The notes beneath the pieces were generated by a model. The model searched no databases. It saw only the letters and a program-made list of their open reading frames with translations, and was not told where the DNA came from. Positions 1-8,798 of a stretch of 14,910 nt of DNA are shown here, piece after piece; position 1 is the stretch's first letter; each line of letters opens with the position of its first letter. A program made the translations under genes and the position numbers. Source of the DNA: Podila epigama (lineage: Eukaryota; Mortierellomycota; Mortierellomycetes; Mortierellales; Mortierellaceae); the NCBI GenBank assembly GCA_015679605.1, contig JAAAVE010000532.1, positions 1 to 14,910 on the forward strand, written 5' to 3'.

Positions 1-194
1 ATGCGCAGAAATGACGTCACCGAAAAGTGGCCGAATTACAGCAGCACTTGCGCGGCTTTCAATCGAAATGCGCTCTTGCCCGGAATATTCTGGACACGGA
101 TTTCCGAACTCTGGTCCGCAACCTGACCTATTGCTATGCTCGAGGATCTCTCATCAAAAGACAGTGGTCGTGTTTTAATGTCATACAAAAATAA
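1..194 (+). other. Possible 3' coding tail of an unassigned gene (partial, uncertain)
   Basis: After a TGA at 12-14, the third forward frame stays open to a TAA at 192-194. It would encode a moderately helical, Leu/Gln/Arg-rich stretch (around VAELQQHLRGFQSK). The stop overlaps an AATAAA, as a real 3' end might. Against this, the TGA lies just upstream in the same frame, no convincing splice acceptor restores the frame, and one minus-strand frame is also open over part of the region. It could be the last exon of a gene cut by the window edge, a fragment with a base error near a contig end, or noncoding. I recognise no family. Confidence 0.25.
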
Positions 195-195
195 A
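190..195 (+). terminator. Candidate polyadenylation signal AATAAA
   Basis: A canonical AATAAA hexamer overlaps the TAA that closes the open frame at the left edge. The gene to the right runs the other way and ends at 382, so a plus-strand transcript ending near 200-220 would be convergent with it. Confidence 0.3.
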
Positions 196-280
196 TTTGA
201 AGTTTATCCTCGCGTGGGTACTTTACAAATAACTTTTTCTTCAGTTGCAAACATTCCTAACATCATTTGAAGATAACTCT

Positions 281-304
281 TCTTTTCTTTTCTTTTCTTT
301 TCTT
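281..304. repeat. (TTTTC)n short tandem repeat
   Basis: About five near-perfect copies of a five-base pyrimidine unit (TCTTT/TTTTC) lie in the space just past the stop of the minus-strand cyclophilin gene. The minus strand reads as GAAAA repeats and would fall in that gene's 3' UTR. It looks like a simple microsatellite; no function is evident. Confidence 0.75.
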
Positions 305-381
305 CTAGCTTCATCTTGTGTGCGTTGTGTGTGTATGTTTACTCAAAATGATACTACCACTCAAGCGATAAAAGAGGGAGG

Positions 382-3302
382 CTACCGGATTTCAATATTC
401 AAAATCTTGACCTCCTCATAAGGCTTATCAGTCTTGTCAGTCTTGAGATTCTCAATATTGTGAATCACATCCATTCCTGTCACAGCACGGCCAAATACAG
501 TGTGCTTGTTGTCCAGCCATGGCGTCGGAACCGTTGTGATAAAGAACTGCGATCCATTCGTACCTGGGCCAGCATTAGCCATCGAAAGCGTATAGGGCCG
601 GTCATGCTTCAACTCGGGATGGAACTCGTCTTCAAACTCTTTGCCCCAAATCGACGTTCCACCTGTACCATCACCCAAGGGATCTCCTGTCTGTAACATG
701 AACGCCTTGATAACACGATGGAAGATGACATTATCGTAGTAGCCACTCTTGGAATGTGTGACAAAATTCTCCACCGTCTTGGGAACCAACTCTGGGAAAA
801 GCTTGAGTTGAATATCGCCCATTGTTGTACGCAAAATGGCCGTTGTACCAAGCTTGGTCTTTGTGTGTTGCGCCGTAGCAATGGTCTGTTCTTCTCGCGA
901 TGGCTTCTCGTTAAAGACATCACGGTCGGCCTTGTGTGATGGTCCTTGATCAGGCTCACGTTGAGTAAACATGTAGAACCGGTTACGTGTGTGTGCCGTA
1001 CAAATCAAGGTAGGATCCCGAAGTTCCGATTCTCTAATAACTGCATTGTCTGAAGCTGCCATGGCCTATAATTAAACGATTCCAACCTGGTAAGAATACA
1101 TCTAATCAATTGCATTGCGATGATTGTTGGCTGCAAAAAAGGTGCAGGGATGAAATATTTACCATAGTAATGTTGCTCTTTTTCTTGGGTGCACCTTGGT
1201 ACAGTGCAATGTTCATAAAACGTTGAGGCTCTGACTTGCCAATCAAACGGACCACCTTGTTGGTATATGTGTTGACAATCTTGATACCAAAGATGGTCGG
1301 ATAAATCAAAAAGTGTCCACTCTCATCAAAAACTAAAAAAGGTGAATTGTAAGTGAGAGGGTAAATGGATGATTAGGTATTGGGTATATATAATAGATAC
1401 GCACGATATGAGAAAGTTGGAAATAATCTTTACCAGCATTCATGCTGCTCTGCTGGCTAGACTTCATTAAGACACGTTCTCCGGCCAATCGACGACCAAA
1501 CTCCATATCATCCAGCTTGTAAATCTTTTGACCTGTCTACAGGAGTACAAAAAAAAAAAAAAAAAAAAAAAAGAGATTAGCTTTGGCAGAACAACCAAAG
1601 ATCGATTGGTTGGACAAAACGAATAAAAAAAAGTGTTAGAACATAAATTGGCTTACCTGCTGCATCTCGTTTACAACATCCAAGCTTTCATCGTATTTGC
1701 GGATCATCTTGCCAGTCCTCATCTTCCATACGCGCACCTGACGGTCCTTTGTACTCATTGTCACAAACTTCTCGAAATCGGCAGAGAAAGTGATAGAGGT
1801 GGCTGCTGATCTCGACTTTTTAAATTCGTACAGGTCAGTCTGAGTCTTGTATTCAAAATCCACTGTCCTTGGCACATCGTGTTCCTCATCAGGGATCCAA
1901 TATTCCAGCGCGCCCGTGTTATCGCCAGAAATAACGCAATTGTACTTGTCGTTGAAGGCCATGGCCGTCACAGGTCCAGAGTGTAGCTTTGTGATTGTGT
2001 AAAGCGGCTTTCCATCCCCGCGTCCATCAAAGACATGAATAGCTGAAGAGTCTGCATCGGATCTATTGAGGGCGTTCGCAGAATGTATAATTTAGTCTTG
2101 GTGCCAAAGTGTATCAAGGGGAAACGATGTCAATTGAAGAGTTCCAGGAGTGTAATAGCCCTCTCCATTGATTCAAACTGTTCCTTACACTGCTACTCTT
2201 GCTTGAGCCTCGCCACGTTTGTGAATCCAGCATACATGATTTGGTACAAAGTCCAGCTTGACCATGTTGATCATATCTAGTCGTGTCGATTGACAAAGGA
2301 AAAAAAAATGTTAGCGTCACTCTAATCACTTCTGTCAGAAACACAGTAGGCAGACACTATCGCTTATCTTACCAAAGTTGATCACATCGTACACTTTGAG
2401 CGACTTGTCCATTGCAATTGTCGCCAACAAAAGGCCATCATCCGACACGTTAATACCAGCTACCAATCCTGTTTAGTCGAGGAAAATGAACATTAGTGTT
2501 CGTGAACATGGCTCATATCAAGACAGTGTTTTGCCTCATACATTAATGATCTAAGAGTACCGAGGGCAACTTACCAAGATGTGCACGATATTGCTTGACA
2601 AACTCAATGCCGGATTCTGTCTTTTTCCAAAACTTGAGGAATCCATCCACTGACGTTGTAATAATAAAGTCAGTCCTATTATGTAGCCAGTGTAAATCAA
2701 AAAAGATGTAAGAAACGAATATTGACAAGTAGGAGACCAAAGGGTATTTCGAAAGATTCATGAGGTATGCATTAGAGTCGAAAGAAGCTTACTTGGTGAC
2801 TGCAACAAAGTTCACTGCATCTCGGTGCATATAACTCTTTTCGTACATCTCGGCAGAAGGAAGTCGCGATATATAAAGCTGTTCATGTGGTAATACTATC
2901 ATTTTAAGCGAGCAAATGAGATTCAATATTAGCCATCTTCTCTCGTCAGGAACCACACGTTGGATCAGCGGTAGTTTTGATCATTCGTCCGTGTTGTGGT
3001 CAAGACACACATCTTTCCCTACCTCTCTTGCGCTTCTTGACGGCAGCTTCGTCAGCTGCCGTAGCAGGCATAGGACCAATATCATCTTCAGAGTCTACAA
3101 GTGAGTAAAATTTTTCGTTCGTGTTGTTAGCTTTTTGTTTGTTTTTCCTCAAGGTGAAAGTTGATGGACAATGAGCTGATCACATGCCTGAATCCTCTGC
3201 GGCAGGTGTTGGTTCAGCATCCTGCTCGAGAGTATGTTTTCCAAGTGTAGTCTTTTGCGAGACTTCTTCCTCGTCCTTGTGGTTGTCCTTTTCTGTTGGC
3301 AT
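382..3302 (-). CDS. PPWD1: PPWD1-type peptidyl-prolyl isomerase with WD40 repeats
   Basis: A nuclear cyclophilin of the kind found with spliceosomes; by family it catalyses cis-trans isomerisation of X-Pro bonds. I join ten exons: 3302-3188, 3094-3023, 2895-2793, 2675-2575, 2468-2373, 2276-2189, 2062-1657, 1536-1434, 1332-1163 and 1065-382. This gives 1938 nt and 645 aa, about the size of human PPWD1. The acidic N-terminus leads into the family signature [13 protein letters not shown] and WD40 blades over roughly residues 80-340 ([21 protein letters not shown]). A linker with RNRFYMF and [10 protein letters not shown] precedes the cyclophilin domain (about 495-645). Active-site residues matching cyclophilin A are all present: R535, F540, M541, Q543, F593, W601, H606. 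All introns are GT-AG except the first, which appears to be GC-AG. The exon 8 donor at 1433 was preferred because the joined protein aligns without a gap to PPWD1. It is divergent from the EngB-type gene. Confidence 0.95.
1549..1572. repeat. A24/T24 homopolymer inside an intron
   Basis: An unbroken run of 24 A on the plus strand sits within intron 7 of the minus-strand PPWD1-type gene. On the sense strand it is a T24 tract ending 12 nt before the acceptor TGTAG|ACA, so it acts as the polypyrimidine tract. Its length is prone to sequencing error and polymorphism. Confidence 0.85.
3095..3187 (-). other. Probable GC-AG intron (intron 1 of the PPWD1-type gene)
   Basis: On the minus strand exon 1 ends ...TTCAG and the intron begins GCATGT, which matches the consensus CAG|GTATGT except for C at position +2. 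The acceptor reads CACTTGTAG|ACTC. This join keeps the frame and gives [14 protein letters not shown], the acidic lead-in expected before the PPWD1 core. The nearby GT at 3183 would put exon 2 out of frame into a stop, and reading straight on meets TGA. Confidence 0.75.
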
Positions 3303-3617
3303 GGCAATGTTTGAATGGAAGCAACGATGGTTAGTTTTAAGAAAAAGTACCAGGGCAACACTTTTTCTACCAGGCGCCAGAGAATAGAGATCAACGAGAG
3401 CAAAGCCACCAGCGAGATTTTTTTTAAATTTTTTTGAGTAGCAGTTGAGTTGGTGGGTGTAACCTTGAAAAGGACTTGCGGGTTGTTGATCGTTCATAAA
3501 CAACTCATTCAAACAATCGCTTTCATTCGTACACCTCAGGAACACAATCGCACAAGAGTGCATAGACGACTATTTCTTTCGCAAGGAACAGAAGAAAAAA
3601 AAGAAGAAACAAAAACA
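3303..3617. promoter_or_regulatory. Shared divergent promoter, PPWD1-type gene / EngB-type GTPase
   Basis: This 315-bp spacer lies between two start codons pointing away from each other, so it must carry the 5' UTRs and core promoters of both genes. It includes an A/T-rich stretch at 3419-3436 and a purine-rich leader (GAAGAAAAAAAAGAAGAAAC) just before the GTPase start. No clear TATA box was seen. Both starts can be extended in frame into this spacer (ATG at 3450 plus; open frame to 3563 minus), but neither extension looks like protein of the family. Confidence 0.55.
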
Positions 3618-5370
3618 ATGTCCTTTACTGTCGGGGTTCGCTTAGCAAAGCCTGCCGTATCAGTGCAGGCATGTTCATGCCGCTTTTCGACGTCTAGCCA
3701 AAGAGGCGCCAGACTTCCATACTTCCACAAGCAATTATTCAAAAAACAAGAGAAAGAACCGGTGGGTGCCGTACCTCATTCACTCACGCCACTATCACCA
3801 GCACCACCAGCGCCAGCATCACGCCCCAAAACGGATATGTCGTCTAGAGCCTCTTCAGACACGAATACATCTTCAGGCAAAGCGACATCCATAACCGAAA
3901 CAGGCACGACAATATCAAAGCGACAGGCGTTCAAGTCTATTACCCCTTCTAATCAACTCATGCTCGAGATTCGGATCCAAGGACTCGGCGCCAAGGCTGA
4001 GCAATGGAGCTTTGAAAAGTCTGGACGCGGAGGCAATAAGACGATCCGTCCATGGGACAAAAAGTTGAGCCCTGAGGAATGGAAGCAACAACAAAAGGAA
4101 AAGAGACTCCCACCAAAACAAGTCTGGTTTGAGCAACGTACCAACAAAGTCATCGAAAAGGAACAAGTCAAGTTTCCTGGGATGCGGTTCGTCGCTGGAG
4201 CGAGTTCGTTAAAATCAGTCCCTTCGGAAGAGGTCTTGCTAAAACTGATTCGACCTGATCTATTTGAGGAACTAGAAGAGACAATCAAGTTGTTGGATGA
4301 GGCCAAGGGTACCCAGACTACTGCAGATCTTGCAGACAACGGGTCGGATCCAGGGAAACTGGAGCCAAGACTTTCGTTAAGCCCAGAGGAGATTCGTGAA
4401 CTTGAGGCCAAAAAGAGATCCAAGGAGCTAGACATTAAGGATTCTGTTCTGCAAGAGATTGCTATCGTGGGAAGGTCCAACGTCGGAAAATCCACAATGC
4501 TAAATACGCTGACCGAATCACCCAACACTGCGCGTGTGAGCAGCAAGCCAGGATTGACACGTCAACTCAACTTTTACCGTTGCGGGGACAAATTTGTGCT
4601 CGTGGACATGCCCGGCTATGGTTTTGCATTTGCCAAGGAGGCTGATAAAGTTGCATGGAAAGAATTGGTAACGCGTTTTTTTTTTTACGTTTTTGATATG
4701 AATGGTACATGCTTGACAATGAAGAAATGTTGTCATTAACACCGGGTAACTGTCTCTGCATAATTCGCGTAGATCGAAGAGTATCTCGCTAACCGCAAGA
4801 CATTGAAAAGAATCTATGTGATGATTGATGCCCGTCATGGCCTAAAAGTAGTAGACAAGGAGTTTTTGACAATGCTCGACAGGTAACAAGAGCTGGAGAG
4901 AAAAACAACTGTCTTTACGAGATGCGAAAGCAACGAACATATGAGATGGAACTCATTCGTGTACTGTTTTCACATATATAGCAAGTCGAAAAAGTTCCAA
5001 GTGGTACTCACAAAGTGCGACCTAGTCCCTCCTCCAGACCTTGCGCGCTGCTATATGCTTGTGCAAGAGGTATGTTTGTCTTTTTGTCTTTTGTTTCTCA
5101 TCCTTTTCTCTGTGTTCCTTTGAAGGATAAAAAAAAGATATGCGTTTTAATATTGATGGATGGATGGGCTGTGCCTTCTCCTTTTTTGAATAATCAATCT
5201 AACGATAGGACCTGAAAAAGAACTTCAGACATGCCATTACGGACCGTTTGTTGATGGTGAGTTCATATACTGGAGCAGGCATGAACAACCTTCGGAAGGA
5301 CATGCTGTTTGTGACTGGACAGAACATCTTGGTTCGAGAAAGAGATCGCCCCAAAAGTACACTCCGATAG
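3618..5370 (+). CDS. EngB/YihA-type GTPase, probably mitochondrial
   Basis: A TRAFAC-class GTPase related to bacterial EngB/YihA, which helps assemble the large ribosomal subunit; the human organellar relative is GTPBP8. Four exons: 3618-4667, 4773-4882, 4982-5069 and 5209-5370, giving 469 aa. The G domain shows G1 GRSNVGKS (285-292), G2 around KPGLTR (T314), G3 DMPGYG (330-335), G4 TKCD (397-400) and G5 SSYTGAG (434-440). DARHGLK in exon 2 is also typical of EngB. The first 45 residues are rich in Arg, Ser and Ala with few acids, like a mitochondrial presequence. About 280 residues precede the G domain, far more than in bacterial EngB (about 200 aa in all), partly low-complexity Ser/Pro/Thr. 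I chose the ATG at 3618 for its ACAATG context and presequence; an in-frame ATG at 3450 would add 56 residues. It ends 101 bp from the stop of the next, convergent gene. Confidence 0.9.
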
Positions 5371-5471
5371 AGATATGTAGGCCATAGTTTTCCACCCTAG
5401 AACATTGAAAATGGTTGCACAACCGTTCATGATACGACCATGCACGCTCTTGTCATTCCCTGCAATTCTTA

Positions 5472-5963
5472 CTACAGTCGCAAGATGAGAATGAATAGAG
5501 ACACGTAGGCGATGGTCGTGATGAGGGTGGTGACCATGACCCAAAATCCTGAAGTTTCAAACGGCTGCTCCTGATCAAACACGTCCCCGGCAGCTTTTCT
5601 CCTCAACACTGCAATGCCTAGGACAGCCATACCAAAGACCACAAAGATGATGCCCACATGGTAAAAGGCTCGTGTGAAAAGGCGCAGGATGATCATGCCC
5701 ATCGAGAAGGACTTCATCGCTGTGCGCCAGTATGCGCCATCAAAAGTCCTCTCTCGTGCTATGAATATGTTTTTGAGTCACAACGGGAATTGGTCGGTTA
5801 GACTTCATGTGTTGCACATTGAAAGTTGTAATGTCGAATGTCATTGACAATGCGGATGAATTCCATTACCTCTGACTTCCACCAGCTCCTCCTCGGTAAT
5901 GTTTAATGACTTTGCCCGGTGGCCTCTGTAGAGGTGATGTCTCTGTGGTCTTGCTTGGCTCAT
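5472..5963 (-). CDS. Small three-helix membrane protein, DUF202-like
   Basis: Two exons, 5963-5870 and 5758-5472, joined across a GTAATG...CATAG intron of 111 nt in phase 1, give 126 aa. A basic/acidic N-terminus of about 30 residues leads into ARERTFDGAYWRTA (32-45), which resembles the charged RERTF...W.RT signature that opens DUF202 domains. Three hydrophobic helices follow at about 43-59, 64-83 and 103-124, with a polar loop (RRKAAGDVFDQEQPF) between the second and third. The size and three-helix layout resemble fungal DUF202 proteins such as the vacuolar transporter chaperone Vtc1, but the sequence is not clearly Vtc1 and I do not assign a function. The chain ends in ILILRL directly before TAG. 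It converges on the EngB-type gene and diverges from the glycosyltransferase gene about 1 kb away. Confidence 0.8.
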
Positions 5964-6580
5964 GATGTGAATGGATGGATGCTCATGCTTTAATGTTTTG
6001 GGAATGATGGATGGAGATGACTGACTGATTCTTGTCACGTTCATTATTTTCACGGAGAGGCGGGCACTGCACGTTTATTTTTTCTTGAGCACTGTCCCTC
6101 GTGCGCTGTTGGTAAGTTGGTACGTGTGTGGGTACATGTTGCGTGTGATGTAGCTCTTCAGGAGGGGTCCTTTGCAACTCTCAAGCATGTACTTGTGCTC
6201 AAGAAGAGAAGCGGAAAAAGACGAATGGCGATGCAAAAGTGTTGTATTCTAGGGGCCTTGCAGACAACACCTGCTGAATGATAACGAGAATGGGCGATTC
6301 GCATCGCCAACTTGATGTTGACTGCAAAGGATGACTGAAAGATTGAGGTGGGCGTCAAAGCAACTATTTTTAGACCGCTTGTCTTTAGTTTTTTTAAACA
6401 ACCCACTGCTCATCGAACATCAACAAGAATCATCATCATCATCAACCATCATCATCTCTTCTTCTGTTCTTTCTACACTCTTCATCCTCCATTTTTGTAT
6501 CCTGCATTCACTCACTCTTCTTTTTCTTCTTCTTTACCCTCGCTTATACACCGTTATCCCTTTTTTCACGCCCAACTACG

Positions 6581-6600
6581 ATACCAATTTATACCAATTT
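6581..6600. repeat. Perfect 10-bp tandem duplication
   Basis: The 10-mer ATACCAATTT occurs twice back to back, upstream of the O-fucosyltransferase-like gene. Each copy contains CCAAT on the plus strand, so the duplication may double a CCAAT-type element; that reading is inference. Confidence 0.6.
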
Positions 6601-6774
6601 TTCCAGAGTTGCAGCTGGTCCTGCCTGTTCCTGAATAATTAAATCTTGCCTTGCACAACAACAAAACGACAACAAACCGGCGACCAACGACCATTGCCAG
6701 TTCTACCAACAAGCCAATACCACAAACCAGCAGCGGCGACCATCCTGAACTCATCGTTCTCTCTCCCTTTGATC

Positions 6775-6775
<1 letters not shown>

Positions 6776-6817
<42 letters not shown>
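6776..6817. repeat. (TC)21 microsatellite
   Basis: An uninterrupted 42-nt TC dinucleotide run ends 161 bp before the O-fucosyltransferase-like start codon, so it probably lies in the promoter or 5' UTR. Homopurine-homopyrimidine runs of this kind resemble GAGA-type elements and can form triplex DNA. The repeat also creates spurious Ser-Leu and Arg-Glu reading frames on the two strands. Confidence 0.95.
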
Positions 6818-6822
<5 letters not shown>

Positions 6823-6978
6823 AACAACAATCCGACAACAAAGGGCGCAACTCTCCGTGTGTTTTCTTTGTTTTCATCTTCCGTTGGTTATTCCACTTTC
6901 AACTCTTTTCCATCCTCTTTTTTTTGCATTGAATCTTGAATCAACCATTCAACCGTTGGACTCGCCATCAGATTCACG

Positions 6979-8629
6979 ATGCTGATACAAACGAAACGGT
7001 TGATCCTCTCGTTCATCCTCGCCACCAATCTCATTCTCTTCCTTTTTTACAACTATGTCACTTCACTGCACAACTCTATTACTGAGGGAGACAGCCTGGA
7101 CGAGGATTCATACGACTCTATAACACAGCGTGCCAAGGGTATCGTCCCTCGCCCATCTTTTGACCCCAATGAGCGCTACCTCGCCTATCTGCCCCACAGT
7201 GGCTTCCACAATCAGCGCATCACACTCGAGAATGCACTCTTGCTCGCAAAATACCTCAACCGAACACTGCTGGTCCCTCCAGTCTTCTTGGGACCTGCCA
7301 CCGAATGGCGCCTCTTTGACGTCCTCCACCGACGCATCCTCCTCCAAACCAAGCGCGGCCTTGACCATTGCGGCAGGATCCGCAAGGGCAACCCTCTGCC
7401 AGGAGAATGCCTCAACTACTATTCATGGACAACCGTCCAATGGGAGTTTTTCTACGACATGGCTACCATTCGCAAGCAGCAACCGCTAAAGTTCCGAGCC
7501 GACCACTCTTTTGCATGGATGGAGACCCATCTTGGCGTGGACCGCAAAAAGGACATCTATGTCATTGACGACAATGCTCATTATGATTATCAGATCTTTG
7601 ATGACCCCAACAGCCAAACAGAACGCAACCCACGCTACCTTCGTCGTGTCAATGTCGAGGAGCTAGCCAGAATTGAACAGAGAGTTCTTCACATGGGATC
7701 ATTATTCGGGACGGGAAGAGTACTCGCAGAGTTGCCCGAAAGCAAAACATATCAACAATTCCTTCGTCACACCATGATTCTGTCCACACCCATTCTCACA
7801 AAGACGTCTGACGCCATCATCAAGAAACTTGGAGGTCTTGGTGGATTTGTGGGACTTCATCTCCGAGTAGGCGACGGCATGTTTGTCGAACCAGCACCAC
7901 AGAATGTAGAAAACATGTTCCAGCGCCTCGTCGACATTACCGGTATCACACCCATTCCCAACTACCAGATCTTGCCCAGCTCTGTACCTTCTGCTGCTGT
8001 TGTGACCGACGCGGGCGCCGACCACAAGGAGGCAGATACAGGCGCAAATGGAGCAGCAGCAGCACCAGTGTCGGAATCGAACGCCAAGGGCGAGGCCGAA
8101 AATGAGGATGAAGAAGAAGAAGGCGAAGATAATGCTACACCAAAGGAAAAGACGCCAATGCGACTTAGTTTTGACAAGTGCCGAGCGCTCAAGGACAGTG
8201 GTGGAAAGTACACGATCATCTATATTGCCACGGATGGTGTGTATCCACGACGCAACATCCTTTTCCGCAAGTTGTTTGACCATTTCCCATGCATTTTCAC
8301 TCTTGATGACTTTTCGGAACATTTGGCTGAGCTCAAGCAGATGAAGAATACCGACGGTGTTGGACTGGCCAAAGATCTCATTCCCATGGTCGATGCCGTC
8401 ACCTCTGCCAAGGGTCGCTACTTTATGGGCACACCCAAGAGTACCTTTTCGTAAGTTGGTCTAGTCCTTTTTCTGTTTGTATTGCAATTGCATCTCCTTA
8501 GTTTGACCTTTTTTCTAACGTTGCTGCGAATACCATTTCTTCTTCCTGCCTCATAGAACATATGTCCAGAAGCAGCTGCATCCAGTCTTTGTAGAAGGTC
8601 TCTTTGACGCGGATGGCAACCGTCTCTAG
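6979..8629 (+). CDS. O-fucosyltransferase-like type II membrane glycosyltransferase
   Basis: Two exons, 6979-8450 and 8557-8629, joined through GTAAGT...CATAG in phase 2, encode 514 aa. A short basic N-terminus and a hydrophobic helix (about 8-29) make a signal anchor, so the enzyme should sit in the ER or Golgi with its catalytic part in the lumen. The motif HSGFHNQRITLENALLLA (73-90) with NRTLLVPP matches the start of GDP-fucose protein O-fucosyltransferase-like domains. HLRVGD (294-299) is the conserved H.R.GD donor-binding motif, and YFMGTPKSTFSTYV across the exon junction fits the C-terminal F.G...S.FS motif. Between about residues 335 and 393 lies a low-complexity Ala/Glu/Asp-rich insert that splits the domain. 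The acceptor substrate cannot be told from sequence. Two AATAAA signals follow, and the F-box gene starts 169 bp downstream on the same strand. Confidence 0.8.
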
Positions 8630-8668
8630 AGCTGAACGTGAGCCAAACCTAACCTTGGAACTGTCCAA

Positions 8669-8674
8669 AATAAA
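8669..8674 (+). terminator. Polyadenylation signal AATAAA (proximal)
   Basis: A canonical AATAAA lies 40 nt past the stop of the O-fucosyltransferase-like gene, a usual position for fungal 3' end formation. Confidence 0.6.
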
Positions 8675-8733
8675 CACCTTGTATCTACGCCCCTATCTTT
8701 TTCTACATCTCATTCATTCATTCTTTCATTTCA

Positions 8734-8739
8734 AATAAA
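8734..8739 (+). terminator. Polyadenylation signal AATAAA (distal)
   Basis: A second AATAAA lies 105 nt past the same stop and only 60 nt before the F-box start codon. If it is used, the 3' UTR of the upstream gene would run into the promoter or 5' UTR of the F-box gene. Confidence 0.5.
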
Positions 8740-8798
8740 ACTACAGCATTCACCAATTTGTAGATTTCAATTCATCCTTCCATTACTGCTATCTTGCA

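Larger units (their letters stand above)
5964..6978. promoter_or_regulatory. 1 kb divergent spacer with pyrimidine-rich 5' leader
   Basis: The longest gene-free stretch lies between the DUF202-like gene and the O-fucosyltransferase-like gene, which point apart. From about 6430 to the start codon the plus strand is strongly pyrimidine-rich, with CAT/ATC triplet runs near 6429-6452, a perfect 10-base tandem pair at 6581-6600, and (TC)21 at 6776-6817. This is what a long 5' leader or core promoter of the glycosyltransferase gene would look like. Open frames on both strands in this stretch are low-complexity (Ser/Leu or Arg/Glu repeats), not proteins. No RNA gene was recognised. Confidence 0.5.

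Noticed and set aside
1390-1433. A longer exon 8 in the PPWD1-type gene, using a later donor near 1411
   Set aside because: The frame is open there and a GTATCT donor exists, but the GTAAAG donor at 1433 gives a gap-free match to the PPWD1 family around AVFDESGHF.
3303-3563. Upstream in-frame extension of the PPWD1-type protein on the minus strand
   Set aside because: The stretch lies in the divergent promoter and looks unlike PPWD1 N-termini, whereas starting at 3302 gives an acidic lead-in and the usual length.
3450-3617. Upstream in-frame ATG extending the EngB-type GTPase by 56 residues
   Set aside because: The extension is not family-like. The ATG at 3618 has better context and is followed at once by a presequence-like segment. 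Transcript start data could still reverse this.
6566-6877. Minus-strand frames with long Arg-Glu repeats
   Set aside because: They are produced by the (TC)21 microsatellite and have no other protein-like features.
7702-8322. A 206-codon open frame antisense to the O-fucosyltransferase-like gene
   Set aside because: The plus strand encodes a coherent enzyme with HLRVGD and other motifs in this stretch. The antisense protein is Cys/Phe-rich, low in plausibility and matches no family, so it is a shadow.
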